A stretch of DNA of 43,198 nucleotides from Myxococcus sp. CA023 (GTDB taxonomy: Bacteria; Myxococcota; Myxococcia; Myxococcales; Myxococcaceae): contig NZ_JAAEAH010000078.1 of the NCBI RefSeq assembly GCF_010998615.1, positions 1 through 43,198 on the forward strand. The letters run 5' to 3'. The stretch's first letter is position 1. Each line of letters opens with the position of its first letter. A program made the position numbers and the translations under genes. Positions 23,858-36,823 of this stretch are shown in pieces. The notes under the pieces were generated by a model. The model did no database searches and was not told the DNA's origin. It saw only the letters and a list, made by a program, of their open reading frames with translations.

Positions 23858-24516
23858 ATGAGCGGCCCTCTCTTCCCACGTTGGACGAACACGGTGTCGC
23901 GGCTGTCCGCCGCGGCGCTCCTTGCCGTGCCCGCCATCGGTATCGGCGGTCTCATGGCCTACGTGCGCTCGCCGTACGTCACTGGCCAGCAGCGGCCCGT
24001 TGAACAGCCGATCGAGTTCGATCACCGCCACCACGCGGGTGATGAGCAGATTGACTGTCGGTACTGTCACTGGTCGGTCGAGGAGTCGCCCTCCGCGGGC
24101 ATCCCCTCCACCACGGTGTGCATGTCCTGCCACGCACAGGTCTGGAACAAGAGCCCGTACCTCAACGAGGTCCGCAAGGCGTACTTCTCCGACCAGCCCA
24201 TCCCCTGGGTCCGCGTGCACAACCTGCCGGACTTCGTCTACTTCAACCACTCCATCCACGTGGCCAAGGGCGTTGGCTGCGCCACCTGCCACGGCCGCGT
24301 CGACCAGATGGCCGCCGTGGAGCAGGCCGCGCCGCTCACCATGGCCTGGTGCCTGGATTGCCACCGCAATCCGGAGCCCCATCTGCGTCCGGCGGAGTTC
24401 ATCACGTCCATGACGTGGACCCCGCCCGAAGACAAGGCCAAGGCCGCTGAGCTTGGCCGCCAGTTGGCAGAAGCGTACGACGTCCACTCGCGCGAGAGCT
24501 GCTCCACATGCCACCG

Positions 24517-24520
<4 letters not shown>
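23858..24520 (+). CDS. actA: Alternative complex III subunit ActA, pentaheme cytochrome c
   Basis: Membrane-anchored multiheme cytochrome c of alternative complex III, which oxidises menaquinol and passes electrons to a cytochrome or directly to an oxidase. An N-terminal membrane segment (about residues 16-36) precedes five CxxCH haem sites: CRYCH 67, CMSCH 88, CATCH 141, CLDCH 165 and CSTCH 215, with several spare His (DHRHH, FNHSIH) as distal ligands. 220 residues, typical of ActA. First gene of a long operon; its stop overlaps the actB start (ATGA at 24517). Confidence 0.93.
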
Positions 24521-27711
<3,191 letters not shown>

Positions 27712-27714
27712 GCC

Positions 27715-29154
<1,440 letters not shown>

Positions 29155-29159
29155 GCGCC

Positions 29160-29705
29160 ATGGAAGCCACCGTTCTCGATTCTTGGGTCCTGGCCGAGTT
29201 CTCGACGCCGGACGCCCTCGTGACCGCCACCCGCCAGATGCGGGAGAAGGGCTTCGAGGGAATGGACACCTACTCTCCGTACCCGCTGCACGGCGGGTCG
29301 GAGGCCCTGGGTCTGCCGCCCTCGCGCGTCCCCTTCATCGCCCTGTGCGGCGGTCTGACGGGCGTGGCCACGGCGCTGGCCATGCAGACGTGGATGAACA
29401 CCATCGACTACCCGCTCAACATCGGTGGTCGCCCGCTGCTGTCGCTGCCGGCGTGGGTGCCCATCACGTTCGAGCTGGGGGTGCTGTTCGCCGCCTTCGG
29501 CATCTTCTTCGGTCTGCTGGGGCTCAGCCGCCTGCCCCAGCCGTACCACCCCGTCTTCGAGTCCGAGGAGTTCCGCACCGCCTCCACGCACGGCTACTGG
29601 CTGAGCGTGCCCCAGGCGACGGGCACGGACGCGGCGCCGGTCATGGATCAGCTCAAGGCCCTGGGCGCGACCCAGGTGACCCTCGTCACGGGAGAGAAGG
29701 AATGA
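29160..29705 (+). CDS. actD: Alternative complex III subunit ActD (DUF3341)
   Basis: Two-helix membrane subunit of 181 residues, DUF3341 family. A cytosolic N-terminal domain (AEFSTPDALVTATRQMREKG, then YSPYPLHG) precedes the helices around FIALCGGLTGVATALAMQTW and ITFELGVLFAAFGIFFGLLG, then SRLPQPYHPVF and a short C-terminal domain. The stop overlaps the actE start (AATGA). Confidence 0.92.
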   Translation: MEATVLDSWVLAEFSTPDALVTATRQMREKGFEGMDTYSPYPLHGGSEALGLPPSRVPFIALCGGLTGVATALAMQTWMNTIDYPLNIGGRPLLSLPAWVPITFELGVLFAAFGIFFGLLGLSRLPQPYHPVFESEEFRTASTHGYWLSVPQATGTDAAPVMDQLKALGATQVTLVTGEKE

Positions 29706-30295
29706 GGTGGCTCATCCCCGCCGCCGGACTCGCCACGCTCACGGGCTGCAACGTCAGCTCGGAGTTCCTCCAGCGCATGGAGCACCAGGCGAAGTACGAG
29801 TACTACGAGGCGTCCGACTTCTGGGCGGACGGTCGCGCCATGCGCACGCCTCCCGTGGGCACGGTTCCGCGTGAGCGCTTCGAAAAGCTCCCCGAGCTCA
29901 AGGACCCCACCCAGCGCCAGGTGGCCCTCACCGGCCGCAGCGCCGGCCAGCCGGTGGCCCACCTGCCCATCACGGTGGACCAGAACCTGCTGACCCTGGG
30001 TCAGAAGAAGTACAACATCGTCTGCTCGCAGTGTCACGGCGTGCTCGGCGATGGAAACAGCATCGTCGCGGAGAACATGGCCCTGCGCCTGCCTCCCTCG
30101 CTGCTGGACCTGGAGAGCAAGTCGGACGGCCACTTCTACGTGGCCATCAACGAGGGCTACGGCGTGATGCCGTCCTTCTCCGGTGAGCTCGACCTGCGCG
30201 AGCGCTGGGCCGTGGTCGCCTACGTCCGCGCACTCCAGACGGCCCGCAATACCCGCACGGACGGCCAGCAGCCCGTTCCGCAGGAGAACCGATGA
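29702..30295 (+). CDS. actE: Alternative complex III subunit ActE, mono-haem cytochrome c lipoprotein
   Basis: 197-residue cytochrome c with a short lipoprotein signal MRWLIPAAGLATLTGCNVSS (lipobox LTGC). A single haem site, VCSQCHGVLGDGNS, and the likely axial Met in GYGVMPSFSGEL follow. It is the probable exit point for electrons from ACIII to the caa3 oxidase encoded downstream. The stop overlaps the actF start in ATGA. Confidence 0.93.
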   Translation: MRWLIPAAGLATLTGCNVSSEFLQRMEHQAKYEYYEASDFWADGRAMRTPPVGTVPRERFEKLPELKDPTQRQVALTGRSAGQPVAHLPITVDQNLLTLGQKKYNIVCSQCHGVLGDGNSIVAENMALRLPPSLLDLESKSDGHFYVAINEGYGVMPSFSGELDLRERWAVVAYVRALQTARNTRTDGQQPVPQENR

Positions 30296-31536
30296 GTCCC
30301 CCCGTCACCAACTCGCACACCAGCTTCGGGCCGTACACCGGCACGCCGAAGCTCATGGTGCCCGCGTTCGCCGTGGGCATTCTCTGCCTCCTGGCCACGC
30401 TGGGTGGCTTCTTCGCCACCGACGCCAAGGGTGAGACGGCGCACGCCTATCTGATTGGCTTCACCTACTGGGTGGGCATCAGCGTCGCCTTCCTCATCAT
30501 GCAGGCCATCTTCCACACGGCGAAGGCCAAGTGGCTCATCGTGCTGCGCCGGACGATGGAGACGGCCTCCGCGGTGATTCCGGTGTTCTTCGTGCTGGCC
30601 CTGCCGCTGCTGGCCATGGCCGCCTACCTCTACCCCTGGTGGGAAGGCTCCGAGCTGACCAAGGGCTACTCCAGCCTGGAGCTGGAGCACCTGAGCCACA
30701 AGCAGCACGGGTACCTGAACAACCACTTCTCCTTCCCTCCGGGCGTGGGCCTTCGCCACATCATCTACTTCGGCGTGTGGTCCTTTGCGGCCTGGCGGCT
30801 GCGGTCGTGGAGCCTGAAGCAGGACACCGAGGGTGGACTCGACTTCACGGTGAAGCAGCGCAAGTTCTCTCCGGGTGTGCTGCCTTTCCTTGCCCTCACC
30901 ATCACGTTCGCTTCTTTCGACTGGCTGATGAGCCTCACGCCGCTCTGGCAGTCGACCATCTTCGGCGTCTATTACTTCGCCGGAAGCTTCCTGGCGGCCT
31001 TCTGCATCCTGACCATCGTCACGGTGAACGCCCAGGGCAAGGACCTCTACGGCAGCGTCGTGAAGCTGGACCACTTCCACAACCTCGGCAAGCTGATGCT
31101 CGCCTTCACCGCGTTCTGGGCCTACATCGCCTTCTCCCAGTTCATGCTGGTGTGGATCGCGAACATCCCGGAAGAGGCGCCCTGGTACGGCCTGCGCATG
31201 TTCGGCCCGTGGCGGTCGATGTCCATCGCCCTGTTCTTCCTCCACTTCCTGCTGCCCTTCGGCATCCTGCTGTCGCGCAAGCTGAAGCTGCAGCCTCGGA
31301 AGCTGGCCGTGGTGGCCGTGTACCTGCTCATCATCCACGCGGTGGACCTGTACTGGCTGGTGTGGCCGGCACTGACCGGTGACGCGGGCCCGACCTTCCA
31401 CTGGTCGCTGCTCACGGCCTTCTTCGGAGTGGGCGGTATCGCGGTGGGCTTCGCCCTCTTCCTGGCGCGTGGCCACTACACGCTCACGGTGAAGGACCCC
31501 TACATCGCCGAGTCCTTGAGGTACGTGCAGCCATGA
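30292..31536 (+). CDS. actF: Alternative complex III membrane subunit ActF (NrfD-like)
   Basis: Second NrfD-like integral membrane subunit, 414 residues with about ten helices. Family features include LIGFTYWVGISVAFLIMQAI near the start, LSHKQHGYLNNHFSFPPG in a long loop, ITFASFDWLMSLTPLWQSTI and LDHFHNLGKLMLAFTAFWAY followed by SQFMLVWIANIPEE. In ACIII it packs against ActC and is thought to hold a proton path. The stop overlaps the next start codon. Confidence 0.92.
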   Translation: MSPPVTNSHTSFGPYTGTPKLMVPAFAVGILCLLATLGGFFATDAKGETAHAYLIGFTYWVGISVAFLIMQAIFHTAKAKWLIVLRRTMETASAVIPVFFVLALPLLAMAAYLYPWWEGSELTKGYSSLELEHLSHKQHGYLNNHFSFPPGVGLRHIIYFGVWSFAAWRLRSWSLKQDTEGGLDFTVKQRKFSPGVLPFLALTITFASFDWLMSLTPLWQSTIFGVYYFAGSFLAAFCILTIVTVNAQGKDLYGSVVKLDHFHNLGKLMLAFTAFWAYIAFSQFMLVWIANIPEEAPWYGLRMFGPWRSMSIALFFLHFLLPFGILLSRKLKLQPRKLAVVAVYLLIIHAVDLYWLVWPALTGDAGPTFHWSLLTAFFGVGGIAVGFALFLARGHYTLTVKDPYIAESLRYVQP

Positions 31537-32000
31537 AGAAGACCCAGGTTGAGCTCGAGTCGCGCGTCATCGTCGGCGCGCACGGCGTGGCGGCGGAAGA
31601 AGACCACCTGGTCATGGGCAAGGTGGTGGGCATCGGCGTGGGTGCGCTCGTCATCTTCGCGGTGGGCATCGTCTGGGCCTACACCATCCAGGTCCGGACC
31701 ATGGCCGAGATCCAGCCGGAGGGTCCGCCGCCGCGTCCTGCGGCGATGGGCCAGTACGAGGTGGGCATCGTCAACCAGCGCCTGTTCGAGCAGGACTGGC
31801 ACGCCGTGGACAAGATCAGCGGCCAGGACCAGGCGCTGCGCGCCGGCTGGGGTGACCAGCCGGGGGTGAAGCAGCACCCCGGCATCGACGCCGCGATGAA
31901 GACGGTCATCGAGCAGAAGCGCAACCCGCCCCCTGCTCCGACCCCCACGCCCGCCCCGGAGACCACTCCCGGGCAGACGCCTCCGGCACCGCAGCAGTAG
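31533..32000 (+). CDS. Single-helix membrane protein of unknown function in the ACIII-caa3 operon
   Basis: 155 residues. An N-terminal cytosolic part (MKKTQVELESRVIVGAHGVA) is followed by one transmembrane helix (about 31-51, VGIGVGALVIFAVGIVWAYT), then an outer domain with QYEVGIVNQRLFEQDWHAVD and an extended Pro-rich tail (PPPAPTPTPAPETTPGQTPP). I recognise no family. ATG 31533 overlaps the actF stop by four bases, so it is translationally coupled to ACIII. It could be an accessory or supernumerary subunit, or a link between ACIII and the oxidase. It has no haem or metal motif. Confidence 0.75.
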   Translation: MKKTQVELESRVIVGAHGVAAEEDHLVMGKVVGIGVGALVIFAVGIVWAYTIQVRTMAEIQPEGPPPRPAAMGQYEVGIVNQRLFEQDWHAVDKISGQDQALRAGWGDQPGVKQHPGIDAAMKTVIEQKRNPPPAPTPTPAPETTPGQTPPAPQQ

Positions 32001-32036
32001 CCTTCACCGCTCCCCTGTCGTAAGAGCCGTCCTGCA

Positions 32037-32918
32037 ATGATGTCCACCCGCTCCTACATCCTTCCGCGCGCCTGCCGCGCGGGCTTCCTCGCCGCGGCGG
32101 CGCTGGTGCTGGCCGTCGCGGTGCCGGCCTCCGCCATGCCAGGTGCCGGGAAGACGCCCCGGGCCATCCTGGAGGCACAGCAGGACCTGCCGCCCCCCAT
32201 CCAGGGTGTGGACGTGCAGGAGCATCTGGGGGAGCTGGTGCCCATGGACACCCGCTTCCTCGACGCCTCCGGGCGCGAGGTGCGCCTGGGCGACGTGGTG
32301 CCGAAGGCGCGGCCCACCCTGCTGACGCTCGTCTATTACAACTGTCCCATGCTCTGTAACCTGGTGCTCAACGCCCAGGTGCAGTCCATGAAGGAGCTCG
32401 GGCTCGAGCTGGGCAAGGACTACGAAGCCGTCACCGTCAGCATCGACCCTGACGACACGCCCGCCCAGAGCCTGGAGCGGCGGCGGCGGCACCTGCAGTC
32501 CATGGGCAAGCCGGAGACGGCCCCCTGGCACTTCCTGACCGGCACGGACGCGGAAATCCGCCGGCTCGCCGACGCCCTGGGCTTCAAGTACACCTACGAC
32601 GAGAGCACGAAGCAGTACGCCCACGCAGCCGTGGTGCACGTGCTCACGCCGGAAGGCAGCATCTCCCGGTATCTCTACGGGACGACGTTTCCCCCCTCGG
32701 ACATGAAGCTGGCGTTGCTGGAGGCGGCCAATGGCCGCGTGGGTACCAGCTTCGATCAGATCATCCTGTCCTGCTTCAAGTATGACACCGCCAGTCGGCG
32801 GTATGGCTTCTACATCTTCGGGTTCATCCGCCTGGGCGGCATAGCCGTGTTCTGCGCCCTGGCGACGATGCTGATCTACTTCTGGAGGCGCGAGCTGAAG
32901 AAAGGCGCGGCGGCATGA
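32037..32918 (+). CDS. SCO1/SenC copper chaperone
   Basis: Thioredoxin-fold copper chaperone for assembly of the CuA centre of cytochrome oxidase. 293 residues with an N-terminal export signal (about 13-33) and, unusually for many SCO proteins, a C-terminal transmembrane helix (GFYIFGFIRLGGIAVFCALA, about 262-283) with a basic end, so it is anchored at the C-terminus. Copper ligands are Cys103 and Cys107 in YNCPMLCN and His196 in QYAHAAVVHVL. IDPDDTP is the conserved strand-loop. It overlaps coxB by four bases, in keeping with its job. ATG 32040 is an equally possible start. Confidence 0.9.
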   Translation: MMSTRSYILPRACRAGFLAAAALVLAVAVPASAMPGAGKTPRAILEAQQDLPPPIQGVDVQEHLGELVPMDTRFLDASGREVRLGDVVPKARPTLLTLVYYNCPMLCNLVLNAQVQSMKELGLELGKDYEAVTVSIDPDDTPAQSLERRRRHLQSMGKPETAPWHFLTGTDAEIRRLADALGFKYTYDESTKQYAHAAVVHVLTPEGSISRYLYGTTFPPSDMKLALLEAANGRVGTSFDQIILSCFKYDTASRRYGFYIFGFIRLGGIAVFCALATMLIYFWRRELKKGAAA

Positions 32919-33961
32919 GCGAGCTTCTCAACAATATCCTGTTCCTCCCGGAGGCCGCGTCCACGTTCGCGGAGCGCATCGACTCGCTGCATCACTTCGT
33001 CGTGGGTACGACGATGGTGATGTCGACGGCGGTCGGTATGGCGGCCCTGTTCTTCTTCTTCCGTTACCGCCGCCGCCTGCCGGCGCAGGCGACGGAGTAC
33101 ATTGTCCCCACCCTGAAGACGGAGTTCCTCTTCGTCTCCGTTCCCCTCGTGTTCTTCCTGGCCTGGTTCGGTATCGGGTTCCGGGACTTCACGTGGGTCA
33201 CCACGCCGCCCAAGGACTCGATGGATGTCTACGTCATGGGCAAGCAGTGGATGTGGAAGTTCTCCTACCCGGAGGGCCCCAACGGGGTGAACGTGCTGCA
33301 CGTACCGGCGAACCGTCCGGTGCGTCTGCTCATCACCTCGCGTGACGTGCTGCACTCCTTCTACGTGCCGTCCTTCCGCATCAAGATGGATGCGCTCCCG
33401 GGCCGCTACACGCAGATCTGGTTCGAGGCGACCAAGCCGGGCACGTACCAGGTGCTGTGCACCGAGTACTGCGGCCTGTCGCACTCGAAGATGCTGGCCG
33501 AGGTCGTCGTGCTTCCGCAGGAGGAGTACGACAACTGGATCCAAGAGCAGCGCCGCGGCCGTCTGCAGGACCGTCAGGACGCGCTGGCGGACAACTCCCT
33601 GGTGCCGCCGGTGGCGCGCATGGTGGAGCAGGGCCAGGTGCTCGCGGGCACGCAGGGCTGCTTCAAGTGCCACTCGGTGGACGGCTCGCAGCACATCGGC
33701 CCGACCTTCCTGGGCATGTACGACCGCGTGGAGCAGCTCGATGACGGGCAGACCATCCGCGTGGACGAGGCCTATATCACCCAGTCGATGATGGACCCGG
33801 GCGCCCACCTGGTGGCGGGCTACCAGAACGTGATGCCGACCTACCAGGGCAAGCTGCAGGGCCCGGAGACGGCTGCCATCGTCGAGTACATCAAGTCGCT
33901 TCGCACTCCGAACGTCCGTGAGGGCGCCTCCGAGGGACCCGCCTATGACGCCATCCAGTAG
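32915..33961 (+). CDS. coxB: Cytochrome c oxidase subunit II with fused cytochrome c (caa3 type)
   Basis: Electron-entry subunit of the oxidase, 348 residues. Two N-terminal helices (about 28-50 and 70-90) anchor it. The cupredoxin domain has the CuA ligands Cys182, Cys186, His190 and Met193 in LCTEYCGLSHSKM and His147 in DVLHSFYVPSF; WMWKF is the aromatic entry patch. After a linker, a cytochrome c domain carries QGCFKCHSVDG (haem site 249-253) and the axial Met in NVMPTYQGKL. The fusion defines caa3-type oxidases. It overlaps the coxA start by 17 bases. Confidence 0.95.
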   Translation: MSELLNNILFLPEAASTFAERIDSLHHFVVGTTMVMSTAVGMAALFFFFRYRRRLPAQATEYIVPTLKTEFLFVSVPLVFFLAWFGIGFRDFTWVTTPPKDSMDVYVMGKQWMWKFSYPEGPNGVNVLHVPANRPVRLLITSRDVLHSFYVPSFRIKMDALPGRYTQIWFEATKPGTYQVLCTEYCGLSHSKMLAEVVVLPQEEYDNWIQEQRRGRLQDRQDALADNSLVPPVARMVEQGQVLAGTQGCFKCHSVDGSQHIGPTFLGMYDRVEQLDDGQTIRVDEAYITQSMMDPGAHLVAGYQNVMPTYQGKLQGPETAAIVEYIKSLRTPNVREGASEGPAYDAIQ

Positions 33962-35615
33962 CATCGCAGCCCCGGGCGCCACCCCCGCGCCCGAGGAGCA
34001 TCACGACCACCACCCGAGCTACCTGGTCGACGGCACCACCATCAAATCGTGGCTGCTGACGGTCGACCACAAGCGCATCGGGCTCATGTTCCTGTTCTGG
34101 GTCCTGCTGTTCTTCCTCGTGGGCGGCATCTTCGCGCTGCTCATCCGGGTGGAGCTGCTGACGCCGGGCCCGACCATCATGGACGCGATGACGTACAACC
34201 GTACGTTCACGCTCCATGGCCTGGTCATGATCTTCCTGTTCATGATTCCGGCCATCCCCGCCGTCTTCGGCAACTTCATGTTGCCGCTGATGCTGGGTGC
34301 CAAGGACGTGGCCTTCCCCCGGCTGAACCTGCTGTCGCTCTACATCTACCTGGCCGGCGCGGTGTTGGCGCTGTGGGGCATGCTCAACGGCGGCCTGGAC
34401 ACGGGCTGGACGTTCTACACCCCGTACAGCGCGCACACGACGACCACGGTGGCGCCGGTGCTGTTCGGCGCGTTCATCATCGGGTTCAGCTCCATCGTCA
34501 CGGGCATCAACTTCATCGTGACGGTGCACACCATGCGTGCGCCGGGCATCACCTGGTTCAAGATGCCGCTGTTCGTGTGGGCCATCTACGCCACCAGTTG
34601 CATCCAGGTGCTGGCCACGCCGGTCATCGGCCTGCTGCTGGTCTTGGTGACGGTGGAGAACCTGTTCGGGTTCGGCATGTTCGACCCGGCGCGCGGCGGT
34701 GACCCGGTGCTCTTCCAGCACCTGTTCTGGTTCTACAGCCACCCGGCCGTGTACATCATGGTGCTGCCGTCCTTCGGCGTGATGAGCGAGGTCGTCGCGA
34801 CCTACAGCCGCAAGAACATCTTCGGCTACCGCGCGGTGGCGTACTCCAGCCTGGGCATCGCCTTCGTGGGCTTCTTCGCGTGGGGCCACCACATGTTCGT
34901 GTCCGGCCAGTCCACCTTCGCGGGCGGCCTGTTCGGCGTGCTGACCATGATTGTGGGCGTGTTCACCGCCATCAAGGTCTTCAACTGGGTGGGCACCGTC
35001 TACAAGGGCGCGGTCGAGTTCAAGACGCCCTTCGCCTACTTCTGCGGCTTCCTGTTCTTCACCGTGTTCGGTGGCATGACGGGCATCGCGCTGGGCACGG
35101 TGTCGCTGGACGTCGCCTGGCACGACACCTACTTCGTGGTGGCGCACTTCCACTTCATCATGGTGGGCGCGACCATCATGGCCTTCCTGGCCGCCCTCCA
35201 CTACTGGTTCCCGAAGATGTTCGGGCGCACGTACCACGAGGGTTGGGGTCTGGTGGCCGCGGCGCTCATCATCCTGGGCTTCAACGCCACGTTCATTCCC
35301 CAGTTCCTGCTGGGCAACAACGGCATGCCGCGGCGCTACTACGAGTACCCGGAGCGCTTCCAGGAGCTGAACGTGGCCTCCACGGCCGGCGCGTCGCTGC
35401 TGGCGTTCGGGTTCATCATCATCGCCATGTACCTGACGTACGCCCTGATCTACGGCAAGGCGTCCGGCAAGAACCCGTGGCGCAGCAAGGGCTACGAGTG
35501 GCTGTCCGAGTCTCCGCCGCCGACCCACAACTTCGTGGGGCCGCAGCCGGAGTTCCCGGAGGAGCCCCACTTCTACGTGGACCCCAAGAAGGCCGAGGTG
35601 CCCGATGCAGTCTAG
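33945..35615 (+). CDS. coxA: Cytochrome c oxidase subunit I (A2-type haem-copper oxidase)
   Basis: Catalytic subunit reducing O2 and pumping protons, 556 residues and twelve helices. Haem a is bound by His91 (TLHGLVMIF) and His403; haem a3 by His401 (VVAHFHFIM). CuB is bound by His266 (cross-linked to Tyr270 in YSHPAVYIM), His315 and His316 (WGHHMFVSG). The K-channel Lys is in TAIKVFNW. The YSHP motif replaces the GHPEV Glu of mitochondrial-type enzymes, which places it in subfamily A2. ATG 33945 is preferred because GAGGGA precedes it; the upstream ATG 33918 lies deeper inside coxB. It overlaps coxC by 11 bases. Confidence 0.96.
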   Translation: MTPSSSIAAPGATPAPEEHHDHHPSYLVDGTTIKSWLLTVDHKRIGLMFLFWVLLFFLVGGIFALLIRVELLTPGPTIMDAMTYNRTFTLHGLVMIFLFMIPAIPAVFGNFMLPLMLGAKDVAFPRLNLLSLYIYLAGAVLALWGMLNGGLDTGWTFYTPYSAHTTTTVAPVLFGAFIIGFSSIVTGINFIVTVHTMRAPGITWFKMPLFVWAIYATSCIQVLATPVIGLLLVLVTVENLFGFGMFDPARGGDPVLFQHLFWFYSHPAVYIMVLPSFGVMSEVVATYSRKNIFGYRAVAYSSLGIAFVGFFAWGHHMFVSGQSTFAGGLFGVLTMIVGVFTAIKVFNWVGTVYKGAVEFKTPFAYFCGFLFFTVFGGMTGIALGTVSLDVAWHDTYFVVAHFHFIMVGATIMAFLAALHYWFPKMFGRTYHEGWGLVAAALIILGFNATFIPQFLLGNNGMPRRYYEYPERFQELNVASTAGASLLAFGFIIIAMYLTYALIYGKASGKNPWRSKGYEWLSESPPPTHNFVGPQPEFPEEPHFYVDPKKAEVPDAV

Positions 35616-36273
35616 TTCTCACGCCGCCGGGGGCACCGCCCAGCCCGTCCCCCACCTCGCCGGCCACTTCGCCTCGCTCGAGGTGCAGAACCACGCCGCG
35701 CGACTGGGCATGTGGCTGTTCCTGGCGACGGAAATCCTGCTCTTCGCCGGCCTCTTCATCTGCTACGGCGTCTACCGCTTCCTCTTCCCGGAGGCGTGGG
35801 CCGCCGCCAGCCGCAGCCTGGACCTGCAGCTGGGCACCATCAATACGGTGGTGCTCATCACCTCCTCGCTCACCGCGGCGCTCGCGGTGCACTACGCGAA
35901 GGAGGGGAAGAACAAGATGGTCGCGGTGCAGATTGCCCTCACCCTGGTGATGGCCGTCGGCTTCCTCGTCATCAAGTACTTCGAGTACCACCACAAGTTC
36001 GAGATTGGCACGCTGCCGGGCCGCTTCTACTCGTACGAGGGCATCCAGCTTCCGGGCGTGCCCCTGTACTTCACGGTCTACTTCTGCGCGACGGCCCTGC
36101 ACGGCATCCACGTCGTCATCGGCATGATTGTGCTGGCCTTCTCCATGGTCCGCGCGCTGAAGAAGGCTGACTTCGGGCCGAACAACTACACGATGGTCGA
36201 GCTGGGCAGCATGTACTGGCACCTCGTCGACCTGGTGTGGATCTTCCTCTTCCCGATGCTGTACCTCGTTTGA
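35605..36273 (+). CDS. coxC: Cytochrome c oxidase subunit III
   Basis: 222-residue membrane subunit. It has five helices as in bacterial caa3 oxidases: ARLGMWLFLATEILLFAGLF, the following INTVVLITSSLTAALAVHYA, VAVQIALTLVMAVGFLVIKY, YFTVYFCATALHGIHVVIGM and YWHLVDLVWIFLFPMLYLV. The signatures TALHGIHV and WHLVDLVWI are diagnostic. The ATG at 35605 lies inside the coxA end. Confidence 0.94.
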   Translation: MQSSSHAAGGTAQPVPHLAGHFASLEVQNHAARLGMWLFLATEILLFAGLFICYGVYRFLFPEAWAAASRSLDLQLGTINTVVLITSSLTAALAVHYAKEGKNKMVAVQIALTLVMAVGFLVIKYFEYHHKFEIGTLPGRFYSYEGIQLPGVPLYFTVYFCATALHGIHVVIGMIVLAFSMVRALKKADFGPNNYTMVELGSMYWHLVDLVWIFLFPMLYLV

Positions 36274-36287
36274 AGGGTTCCTCCACC

Positions 36288-36743
36288 ATGGGCATTGCCA
36301 ACGAATCCCGGCAAGAAGAACAGAACATGCGCGAGGAGCACCACGGAGCGGGCCGTTACTGGCTCATCTGGGGCCTCCTGCTGGTGCTGACGTTTGTCAC
36401 GGTCGAAACTGGCCAAATCCACATCCCCACCTGGGGCCTGGTGCTGGCGCTCGTCATCGCCTCCACCAAGGGCGCGCTGGTGCTGCTCTACTTCATGCAC
36501 CTGATTGACCACCGCGGCGCCAACCGGCTGGTGTTCGCCGTCTCCATCATCTTCGTGGTGTTGTTGCTCGCCATTCCGCTGGTGGACCTGGGCACCCGCT
36601 TCCGCGGCGCCACGCCTCCGGGTTCGACGTACAGCGACATGCAGGCGATCGACATCGGCGCGGACGCGGAGGAAGGCCGCTACGGCGGCGGCATCCGCAA
36701 GCAAGGGAAGACGGGCGAGGAGTCCGGCGCGCCCAAGCAGTAA
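36288..36743 (+). CDS. coxD: Cytochrome c oxidase subunit IV (prokaryotic CoxD type)
   Basis: Small membrane subunit of 151 residues with three hydrophobic helices (YWLIWGLLLVLTFVTVETGQ, LVLALVIASTKGALVLLYFM and LVFAVSIIFVVLLLAIPLVD). The HxxF/YFMHL segment is typical of COX4_pro proteins. A hydrophilic tail of about 45 residues follows. ATG 36288 is assumed; ATG 36327 would remove 13 residues, and neither has a strong ribosome site. Last gene of the respiratory operon, just before a bidirectional terminator. Confidence 0.9.
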   Translation: MGIANESRQEEQNMREEHHGAGRYWLIWGLLLVLTFVTVETGQIHIPTWGLVLALVIASTKGALVLLYFMHLIDHRGANRLVFAVSIIFVVLLLAIPLVDLGTRFRGATPPGSTYSDMQAIDIGADAEEGRYGGGIRKQGKTGEESGAPKQ

Positions 36744-36780
36744 GGCGGTCGGGGCGGCCACCGCCCCACTCCACCCACAC

Positions 36781-36818
36781 GCGGCGCCGAGGGACATCCC
36801 CGGCGCCGCGTTGCTTTT
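36781..36818 (+). terminator. Terminator of the ACIII-caa3 operon
   Basis: GCGGCGCCG (36781-36789) and CGGCGCCGC (36801-36809) make a 9-bp perfect stem with an 11-base loop, followed by GTTGCTTTT. It lies 37 bases after coxD and just before the convergent DUF481 gene, which it may also serve in the other direction, although there is no A-run on that side. Confidence 0.8.
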
Positions 36819-36823
36819 GCGGG

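Noticed and set aside
33891..35570. 559-residue minus-strand frame opposite coxA
   Set aside because: Antisense to a certain oxidase gene; rich in His/Arg/Glu/Gln from reversed hydrophobic codons.
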